Shown: positions 58,598 through 64,000 of the stretch, one piece after another
Position numbering within the stretch: position 1 is the stretch's first letter
How the letters are laid out: each line of letters opens with the position of its first letter
Assembly: GCA_009777725.1 (NCBI GenBank)
Contig: WRLG01000007.1
Location: forward strand, 1 to 64,000
DNA length: 64,000 nt
Source: Oscillospiraceae bacterium
Lineage (GTDB): Bacteria; Bacillota; Clostridia; Oscillospirales; Ruminococcaceae
Reading direction: 5' to 3'
Translations under genes and position numbers: made by a program
Notes under the pieces: generated by a model
Told to the model about the DNA's origin: nothing
The model's database searches: none
Seen by the model: the letters and a program-made list of their open reading frames with translations, nothing else

Positions 58598-58870
58598 CTA
58601 CCTGCACCGACCGCGACCTGCTGCCCAATTTTCGCGGCATAAGCTTGTTCCGTAATCAGAGCAGTGGTAGTATACGCCGTCATGCTCATGCAGACCGTAG
58701 GCATCGCAACCTTCAACAGTGCAGATTTCATAGCGCGGTTGCTGTGCTGTTTTTGCCGCTCCTTGCCCAATTCTTCCTCCTCCGTGGCAACCGCGAGCAA
58801 ATGACGTAACGCCGATTGCGCTGACAACCAGCAATACTGCCGTTAAAGCGGAAATAATCCTTTTCGTCAT
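58598..58870 (-). CDS. small secreted Cys/His-rich protein
   Basis: The protein has 90 residues. ATG 58870 follows TAGGAGA and opens a signal peptide (TKRIISALTAVLLVVSAIGVTSFA). The mature part of about 65 residues has CTVEGCDAYGLHEHDGVYYHC and a further Cys, a cluster suited to binding zinc or other metals. Similar short secreted proteins with C-x4-C-x-x-x-x-H-x-H are known in Clostridia, with unknown function. It is alone between two terminated units. Confidence 0.75.
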   Translation of the reverse strand: MTKRIISALTAVLLVVSAIGVTSFARGCHGGGRIGQGAAKTAQQPRYEICTVEGCDAYGLHEHDGVYYHCSDYGTSLCRENWAAGRGRCR

Positions 58871-58977
58871 ATTACCATCTCCTAACATTAAAATTATTTT
58901 AATTATACCAAAAATTACAGCAGGGTTGCATTTTAATAAAATTAATAAATTGTAAATTTTTTTACCCAAAGCCATGT

Positions 58978-59078
58978 TCTAATCGGCTTTGTTTTTCGGG
59001 GTGCGTCAAAAATGGGGAAGCTTATAAAAATAAAACTATTGACAGATTGGGGGGGTTGGGGTATAATATATGTGTAAG
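58978..59078 (+). repeat. direct repeat A with promoter (polC-end island)
   Basis: About 100 bases nearly identical to repeat B at 59885-59986. Both contain GGGGTGCGTCAAAAATGGGG and the promoter, and both end with TGTAAGG. The genes behind the two copies are unrelated. Confidence 0.85.
59039..59067 (+). promoter_or_regulatory. promoter of the VapD module
   Basis: TTGACA (59039-59044), a G-rich 17-base spacer and TATAAT (59062-59067). A 14-base palindrome, TAGATAACTATCTA (59080-59093), lies just after the start point and may be an operator. Confidence 0.88.
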
Positions 59079-59146
59079 GTAGATAACTATCTAATGCGCT
59101 TTACCGCTCGGCGTAATAAATTAGCGGTTTGAAGGAGGTATCTGTT

Positions 59147-59494
59147 ATGCGTAAAATTGAAGTTTTGCTTAATGAGGAAAAAATCAGAGCAGAGGGTAAG
59201 TATGAGCTTGAAAAAATATATGCGGAGCTTGATAAATCTTTCATTAATAAAGCAGGTATGCAAAAATCATTAGGAGCAGACGGAACTGTAATATACTTTG
59301 TTTCTATAATGAAAGATGAAAACCATTATGCAAAAATTATGCTTGCTATTAAAGAATATGTAAAAGAAAAATGGTTTACCGATAATGTGTTAAAATATCT
59401 TTACGGCGACACATATGGTAGCAACAACCCTAACGATTATAGTATTGAGGACGTTTTAGAGGAATGGGAAGTTGGGAAATCTGTGTTGGTATAA
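59147..59494 (+). CDS. hypothetical protein upstream of vapD, possible antitoxin
   Basis: The protein has 115 residues; ATG 59147 has a strong AAGGAGG 8 bases upstream. It is acidic, with helix-strand alternation (KIEVLLNEEKIRAEGKYELEKIY; VIYFVSIMKDENHYAKIMLAI). No family is recognised. It is the first gene behind repeat A's promoter and 15 bases before vapD. In toxin-antitoxin operons the first small gene is usually the antitoxin. That role is suggested by position only. Confidence 0.6.
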   Translation: MRKIEVLLNEEKIRAEGKYELEKIYAELDKSFINKAGMQKSLGADGTVIYFVSIMKDENHYAKIMLAIKEYVKEKWFTDNVLKYLYGDTYGSNNPNDYSIEDVLEEWEVGKSVLV

Positions 59495-59509
59495 AATGGG
59501 GGATTGTAA

Positions 59510-59872
59510 ATGGCGGTTAAAAAAATAAGGAAAGCTATAAACTTTGACTTGGATGATAAAGCACTAAAAGCCGCCTACCCCAATCCGAAAAGCTATAAAA
59601 ATGCGTGGAGTGACATCAAAAAGTTTATGCTTGCAAACGGCTTTGAACGCAGACAATATTCCGGGTATAACTCAATTGAACCTACAACCCAGTTAAAAAT
59701 CAACAAATTGATTGACGAGCTTATAGAATCTTTGCCGTGGCTTACGGAAAACGGCGTTATACAACAAATTGACGTAACAGATATAGGAGAAACCTACTCA
59801 TTGAAGCATTTGTTTGAAGAGGTCAATATGTCAGAAAAACGAAATCTGATTAGTCTTAGGCAATTCGGATAA
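59510..59872 (+). CDS. vapD: VapD-family ribonuclease-like protein
   Basis: The protein has 120 residues. KAINFDLDDKALKAAYPN, SYKNAWSDIKKFMLANGFERRQYSGYNS and LPWLTENGVIQQIDVTDIGE match VapD proteins, Cas2-fold ribonucleases known as toxins or persistence factors in Helicobacter and Haemophilus. The conserved Asp of the first strand (F-D-L-D) is present. The last 13 residues ([13 protein letters not shown]) are encoded by a duplicated stretch of the polC 3' end read on the opposite strand. The C-terminus is thus a product of the island's insertion. Confidence 0.85.
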   Translation: MAVKKIRKAINFDLDDKALKAAYPNPKSYKNAWSDIKKFMLANGFERRQYSGYNSIEPTTQLKINKLIDELIESLPWLTENGVIQQIDVTDIGETYSLKHLFEEVNMSEKRNLISLRQFG

Positions 59873-59891
59873 AGCCCCCAAAAGCTCTAAT
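59834..59891. repeat. duplicate of the polC 3' end (copy B)
   Basis: Fifty-eight bases match 60740-60796, the true end of polC, with three substitutions and one indel. On the minus strand they still encode [10 protein letters not shown] and a stop codon. The copy lies inside the end of vapD. It looks like the target duplication of an insertion at the polC end. Confidence 0.88.
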
Positions 59892-59986
59892 CGGCTTTGT
59901 CTTCCGGGGTGCGTCAAAAATGGGGGAACTTATAAAAATAAAACTATTGACAGATTGGGGGATTTGGGGTATAATATAAGTGTAAG
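59885..59986 (+). repeat. direct repeat B with promoter (polC-end island)
   Basis: Second copy of the promoter segment found at 58978-59078, about 90% identical. It drives the pseudoknot RNA instead of a protein gene. Confidence 0.85.
59947..59975 (+). promoter_or_regulatory. promoter of the pseudoknot RNA
   Basis: TTGACA (59947-59952), 17 G-rich bases and TATAAT (59970-59975). A short palindrome, GCAATTATTGC, follows at 59987-59997, at the same place as the operator-like palindrome in module 1. Confidence 0.88.
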
Positions 59987-60157
59987 GCAATTATTGCTTT
60001 ATGTTTAAAATGTTTGTCCGCTCCCCGATATGCGGATTCCAAAATAAATGGTCGGGTTCAAAATGTTTGTCCGCTCCCCGATACGCGGATTTCAAATAAA
60101 TGGTCGGGTAAAAAATAAGTATTTGGGGTTCTGCTTACGGTAGAGCCTCAAATTTTT
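59982..60157 (+). ncRNA. RNA with two tandem H-type pseudoknots
   Basis: A predicted transcript of about 175 bases from the promoter at 59947 to the terminator at 60122-60157. It contains a direct repeat of about 52 bases (60007-60059 and 60060-60110). In each unit TCCGC pairs with GCGGA, and CCCGA in its loop pairs with TCGGG downstream, across an A-rich linker of 14-15 bases. That is the order of an H-type pseudoknot. There is no protein frame with a binding site. Tandem pseudoknots behind a promoter resemble antitoxin RNAs of type III toxin-antitoxin systems (ToxI-like), but no ToxN-like gene follows. Confidence 0.6.
60122..60157 (+). terminator. terminator of the pseudoknot RNA
   Basis: TTTGGGGTTCT (60122-60132) pairs over 11 bases with AGAGCCTCAAA (60142-60152), with two G-T pairs, followed by five T residues. 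It overlaps the last codons of the convergent XRE gene. Confidence 0.85.
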
Positions 60158-60360
60158 ATGTCGTCTGCAACATATTCCATTATGTCACCGGGCTGGCAGT
60201 CAAGCAATCTGCAAATTTCCTCTATAGTTTTAGTGGATATTGCTTTGCCTTTGTTCATTTTAGCAATAGTAGCAGAATGAATTCCGCTTTCACGCAAGCG
60301 GGATTTATTCATTTCCTTGTCAAGTAATAGATGCCATAATTTTTTGTATGAAATTCCCAT
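60148..60360 (-). CDS. XRE/Cro-family small DNA-binding protein
   Basis: The protein has 70 residues: a single Cro-type helix-turn-helix (MNKSRLRESGIHSATIAKMNKGKAISTKTIEEICRLLDC) ending in QPGDIMEYV, the usual close of this subfamily. ATG follows TAGGAG. It faces the pseudoknot RNA and is divergent from the 60470 gene; the 109 bases between hold the dyad TGTCAATAGACA. It probably controls its own island module. Confidence 0.88.
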   Translation of the reverse strand: MGISYKKLWHLLLDKEMNKSRLRESGIHSATIAKMNKGKAISTKTIEEICRLLDCQPGDIMEYVADDIKI

Positions 60361-60469
60361 TTAAAAACTCCTAAATAATTTTGTGTAAATTTGTTAAATA
60401 TGTCAATAGACAAAAATAACATTATAGTGTACAATTAATACATTATAATAAATAGGTGGTGAAATATTT

Positions 60470-60739
60470 ATGTATGAAAAATATAAACAAGCTTTTGATG
60501 ATTATATATATAATCTGTTGGAAATTTTGCGTTTGGAATATTGCGAAACATCAGAATATTGTTTACATACAGAAAAAACAGGTAAAATGCGTGATATTTT
60601 AGAGGGCGAAATTAGAAGCGTTCAACAAAATCTAATTGAAGATTGTTTTGAGGTATTGCTGAAATCGTCAGAAGCGGAAATGGAGTTCGTGTTTAAAAAA
60701 GCTTTTTTGTGCGGTGTTTTATTTTCGCGGCAACTCTAA
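60470..60739 (+). CDS. small helical hypothetical protein of the island
   Basis: The protein has 89 residues, nearly all helical and acidic ([39 protein letters not shown]). AGGTGG lies 9 bases before the ATG. It is divergent from the XRE gene and its stop overlaps the polC stop codon by 4 bases on the other strand. No family is recognised. Such small helical proteins next to XRE genes are common cargo of Clostridial islands. Confidence 0.6.
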   Translation: MYEKYKQAFDDYIYNLLEILRLEYCETSEYCLHTEKTGKMRDILEGEIRSVQQNLIEDCFEVLLKSSEAEMEFVFKKAFLCGVLFSRQL

Positions 60740-63700
60740 AAAAACGAAATCTGATTAGTCTTAGGCAATTCCGATAAAGCTCCCGAAAGCTCTAATGATT
60801 CTATTACGGCTTTGGTTACACCGCTCCGCATTTGAAGCTCGTCTATGGATAGCAGCTCACCCTTTTGCGCCGCTTCGTGTAAAGCCCGCGCCGCATAAAA
60901 GCCTACTCCTTTTACAGAGCAAAAGGGCAGTCTTATTTTACCCTCCTCCGGCAAATAGCTTGAAGCGTCTGATTTATATACGCTGACGGGCAGGAATTCA
61001 AGCCCTCTTGCAAGCATTTCATTGATGAGCATAAGTGCGTCAAGTGTACCGGATTCTTTAGCGGTCCGCTCATTACCCTTGTTCTTCAGCATGGTGATTT
61101 GAGCGCGGACGGCATCTCTGCCCGCAACGGCGGAATCATAATCAAAATCCTCGCCTCTTACGGTGAATATGGCGGCGTAAAACGCAAGCGGTTCATAAAC
61201 CTTAAACCAACCCAGCTTCATCGCCGCAATTACATAAGCCGCCGCGTGCGCTTTAGGGAACATATATTTGATTTTCATACAGCTTTCAATATACCATTCG
61301 GGGATATTATGGGCGCGCATCTGCTCCTTCATAGCCGCGGTAAGCTTTTTTGCCGCCTGTCCTTTTCTTGTGATTTCTGTGATTTCAAATGCCAGGCTGG
61401 GGTCTAAGCCGTGGTAAATCAGCCTTATCATAATACTATCTCTTGTACCGATAACCTGTGAAATATCGCAGGTTTTATTCTTGATAAGCTCTTGCGCGTT
61501 GCCCAGCCATACGTCCGTTCCGTGTGATAAGCCGGAAATCTGCAAAAGGTCTGAGAAATTAGAGGGCTTTGCTTCAATAAGCATCTGCCGCACAAAAGAT
61601 GTGCCCATCTCCGGCAGTGCCAATGTCCCTGTTTCGCAATCTATTTCCTCGGGGGTTACGCCAAGCTCCTTAGGTGAGGTATACAGGCTCAAAACCCTCT
61701 CATCGGCAGGGAAAATGTTAGTGGTTTTAATTCCTGTTAAGTCCTCCAAACGCTTATAAAGGGTCGGAACATCATGCCCTAACTCGTCCAACTTTAGTAT
61801 AGTATCATGGAGCGAATGGAAGTCAAAGTGAGTGGTAACCACGTCCGATTTCGTATCATCGGCGGGGCGTTGAACAGGGGTAAAATCCGTAACCTCATAT
61901 TTTGAGGGGACTACAACCATGCCGCCGGGGTGCTGCCCCGTCGTCCGCTTTATGCCCGTGCAACCCATAATGAGGCGGTTTGTTTCGGCTTTTGAGGCGG
62001 TCTGCCCCGTTTCGTCAAGATAGTGTTTCACAAAGCCGAATGCGGTTTTTTCGGCGATTGTGCTGATTGTTCCCGCTTTGAATACATTGTCCGCTCCGAA
62101 AAGCTCTTCTGTATATCTGTGCGCGTTTGATTGATATTCGCCGGAAAAGTTAAGGTCTATATCCGGGGTTTTATCGCCGCCGAAGCCTAGAAAGGTTTCA
62201 AACGGAATATCATGCCCGTCACGGTTATACGGCGTATTGCACTTTATGCAGTCTTTAGCCGGCAGGTCATAACCCGAGCCGACAGAGCCATCGGTAAAAA
62301 ATTCACTGTGCTTACATTGCGGGCAGACATAATGCGGAGGGAGCGGGTTAACCTCCGAAATCCCCGCCGCAAACGCCGCAAATGACGAGCCGACAGAACC
62401 CCGCGAGCCGACCTGATACCCATCCTCATTCGATTTAGCGACTAACTTTTGCGCGATGATATACATAACGGCGAAACCATGCTTGATAATAGAGGATAAT
62501 TCCCTTTCAAGCCGCGCCGATACCGTTTCGGGCAGTTCGTCACCGTATATTTTTTTGACACGCTCCCAAGAAATTTTCTGCAAATCCTCATCCGCACCCT
62601 CAATTTCGGGGACAAATGTGCCTTTCGGAATCGGTAAAATATCGGGGCTTACCATATCTGATATAAGATTTGTGTTAGTGACTACGACTTCATAAGCCTT
62701 TTCTTCACCCAGATAGGAAAACTCGCGGAGCATTTCTTCGGTTGTCCTAAAAAATAAAGGAGCTTGAAGCTGTGCATCGGAGTATTTTTGACCGAAGAAT
62801 AAAACCTTGCGGAACACACTGTCCCCCTCGTCCATAAAGTGAACATCACAGGTAGCGCAGACGGGGATATTAAGCTCCGCGCCCAGCTTGACGATTTGGC
62901 GGTTCAAATTCTGCAAATCTTCAATCGTGTTAATCTTGCTGTACTCCTCGCTTCTAATCAGATATTCATTGTTAAGCACGGGCTGAATTTCAAGATAGTC
63001 GTAGAATTTGGCAAGCTCTTTTATTTTTTCCCAATCCGCGCCGTCTTTAACCGCGCTGAAAACCTCGCCCGCCTCGCAAGCACTGCCGATAATAAGCCCC
63101 TCGCGGTGCTTTATAAGCTCTGACATGGGTATTTTAGGGTTTCGGTAAAAATATTCAAGGTTTGCTTTGGATATTAATTTATACAGGTTTTTAAGCCCCG
63201 TATTGTTTTTCACAAGTATGATTTGGTGGTATGCTTTCAGTGTTTTAAGGTCGGCGGTTGAAATGTCGGGGGCGTTTACGGAATATGCCTCACAGCCGTA
63301 TATAACTTTAAACTCGCCGCCGCCCCTGCGGATTTTATTCACCGCCGCCGCCGCATCCGGGAATGACTGCGCTACGCCGTGGTCGGTTATGGCGATTGCT
63401 TTATGCCCCCAGCTGTATGCCCTCTCAATCAGCTTTCCGACCGGGGTGATTGCATCCAGCGCGGACATATTGGTATGCAGATGAAGCTCAACCCGCTTGA
63501 CTTCGCTTTTATCCGCCCGCTCTTTCTTTTTTACTTTCATTATATCGCTTGCTCTCATGTTCACCTCTTTGTCAAAGTTATCATATTCGCTTTTGCCGCG
63601 AATGATTACGGTATCGCCTTTTTTTAAGGCAGTCAGCGAATTAGCTGCACCCTTGTCCTCAAAGCTTTTCAGTGAAATTGAGCTTGTATAGTCCGTAATA

Positions 63701-64000
63701 CTTACAGAAACGGCAAGCTTTTCTTCGCCCGCCTTAGTGCGGATTTCCCTTTCGGAGCAGTCGAAAACATCGCCCCATATGACGACACGTTCCATATTTT
63801 CTTTAATGTCAACGATATTGGTAAGCATAAGCTTGCTGATTTTTTTGCCCTTTATAACCTCGGCATTTTCTGTATATATCGGCAGGTTCATATCTTTTAA
63901 AGCGGTAGTTATGTTTTCGGTTTTTTGAACGGCGGCGGCTTCGGGGAAGCGGCAATCTAAGCGGAAGCTGTTTAAATTTAGCTCTCTTTTAACCGTGTCC
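60736..64000 (-). CDS. polC: DNA polymerase III PolC-type alpha subunit, 5' end outside window, no exonuclease domain
   Basis: PolC is the replicative polymerase of Firmicutes. About 1088 residues are visible and the frame stays open to base 64000. The order is an OB-fold ([15 protein letters not shown]), the PHP domain ([25 protein letters not shown]), then the polymerase: [17 protein letters not shown], the zinc motif CPQC...CIKC, catalytic PDIDLNFSG, and the end [10 protein letters not shown]. In usual PolC a DnaQ-type exonuclease of about 190 residues (with F-D-x-E-T-T-G) is inserted in PHP after the G-x-E-A-Y strand. Here that strand runs straight into the rest of PHP. Proofreading must come from another protein or be absent. 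Confidence 0.95.
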   Translation of the reverse strand, partial: DTVKRELNLNSFRLDCRFPEAAAVQKTENITTALKDMNLPIYTENAEVIKGKKISKLMLTNIVDIKENMERVVIWGDVFDCSEREIRTKAGEEKLAVSVSITDYTSSISLKSFEDKGAANSLTALKKGDTVIIRGKSEYDNFDKEVNMRASDIMKVKKKERADKSEVKRVELHLHTNMSALDAITPVGKLIERAYSWGHKAIAITDHGVAQSFPDAAAAVNKIRRGGGEFKVIYGCEAYSVNAPDISTADLKTLKAYHQIILVKNNTGLKNLYKLISKANLEYFYRNPKIPMSELIKHREGLIIGSACEAGEVFSAVKDGADWEKIKELAKFYDYLEIQPVLNNEYLIRSEEYSKINTIEDLQNLNRQIVKLGAELNIPVCATCDVHFMDEGDSVFRKVLFFGQKYSDAQLQAPLFFRTTEEMLREFSYLGEEKAYEVVVTNTNLISDMVSPDILPIPKGTFVPEIEGADEDLQKISWERVKKIYGDELPETVSARLERELSSIIKHGFAVMYIIAQKLVAKSNEDGYQVGSRGSVGSSFAAFAAGISEVNPLPPHYVCPQCKHSEFFTDGSVGSGYDLPAKDCIKCNTPYNRDGHDIPFETFLGFGGDKTPDIDLNFSGEYQSNAHRYTEELFGADNVFKAGTISTIAEKTAFGFVKHYLDETGQTASKAETNRLIMGCTGIKRTTGQHPGGMVVVPSKYEVTDFTPVQRPADDTKSDVVTTHFDFHSLHDTILKLDELGHDVPTLYKRLEDLTGIKTTNIFPADERVLSLYTSPKELGVTPEEIDCETGTLALPEMGTSFVRQMLIEAKPSNFSDLLQISGLSHGTDVWLGNAQELIKNKTCDISQVIGTRDSIMIRLIYHGLDPSLAFEITEITRKGQAAKKLTAAMKEQMRAHNIPEWYIESCMKIKYMFPKAHAAAYVIAAMKLGWFKVYEPLAFYAAIFTVRGEDFDYDSAVAGRDAVRAQITMLKNKGNERTAKESGTLDALMLINEMLARGLEFLPVSVYKSDASSYLPEEGKIRLPFCSVKGVGFYAARALHEAAQKGELLSIDELQMRSGVTKAVIESLELSGALSELPKTNQISFF
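60740..60796. repeat. 3' end of polC, original copy (C) of the island repeat
   Basis: Last 57 bases of polC before the stop-proximal codons, repeated at 59834-59891. Together with repeats A and B it marks the borders of the two island modules. Confidence 0.85.

Noticed and set aside
60007..60110. Repeats at 60007-60110 as a small CRISPR array
   Set aside because: The two repeats are directly adjacent with no unique spacers and no cas genes. The pseudoknot reading explains them better.
1..64000. tRNA and rRNA genes
   Set aside because: No cloverleaf with the conserved T-loop sequence and no rRNA-like stretch was seen on either strand.

Overview
The window looks like part of the chromosome of a spore-forming, anaerobic member of the Clostridia (Firmicutes), probably near the Oscillospiraceae/Ruminococcaceae. 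Evidence: strong AGGAGG-type ribosome binding sites, frequent TTG and GTG starts, many TTGACA-17-TATAAT promoters, half of a sporulation sigK gene, a PolC-type replicase, a monoderm type IV pilus set without a secretin, and a GH44-like secreted protein. The genus is inferred, not proven.

Layout. 1-5689: right end of a prophage-like element with small plus-strand genes, ending exactly where the 3' half of sigK begins (5690-5986). This is the layout of a skin element, which is excised in the mother cell to rebuild sigK. 6158-19239: a type IV pilus cluster on the minus strand (platform PilC, fused PilM-PilN, PilO, PilX-like, three minor pilins, ATPases PilB and PilT, major pilin), with the prepilin peptidase on the plus strand in its middle. 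19544-21268: parA-parB. 21278-23870: a GH44-like membrane-anchored protein with an altered catalytic site, and an orphan MazF. 24114-39713: four large paralogous leucine-rich-repeat surface proteins, interleaved with toxin-antitoxin modules (two almost identical hicAB copies, one yafQ-dinJ), palindromic repeats and an Rpn-nuclease remnant. The fourth paralogue is split by a C9 tract and is probably phase variable. 39988-44211: an operon of a TIR-transmembrane-propeller protein and a DHH phosphoesterase with an unusual C-terminal domain. 44213-47116: a secreted protein, an anti-sigma factor and an ECF sigma factor. 47265-50718: purine/nucleoside salvage genes with rnhA. 50889-54455: smc. 54493-54610: a 118-bp inverted-repeat element or structured RNA. 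54650-58342: an XRE repressor with twin operators, then mltG, MTHFS, DJ-1 and DUF2156 genes. 58978-60796: a small island built from modules that repeat a promoter segment and the 3' end of polC; it carries a VapD toxin pair and a promoter-pseudoknot-pseudoknot-terminator RNA gene. 60736-64000: polC, cut by the window edge and lacking the usual internal exonuclease.

How it fits together. The core functions are replication, chromosome segregation, cell wall, nucleotide salvage and pili. Between them lie fast-evolving surface and conflict loci: LRR adhesins, toxin-antitoxin modules, the TIR-DHH pair, and the polC-end island. The best candidates for something undescribed are the tandem pseudoknot RNA in the polC-end island, the TIR-DHH operon and the C-tract LRR locus. 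All functions rest on reading the sequence; no database search was run.
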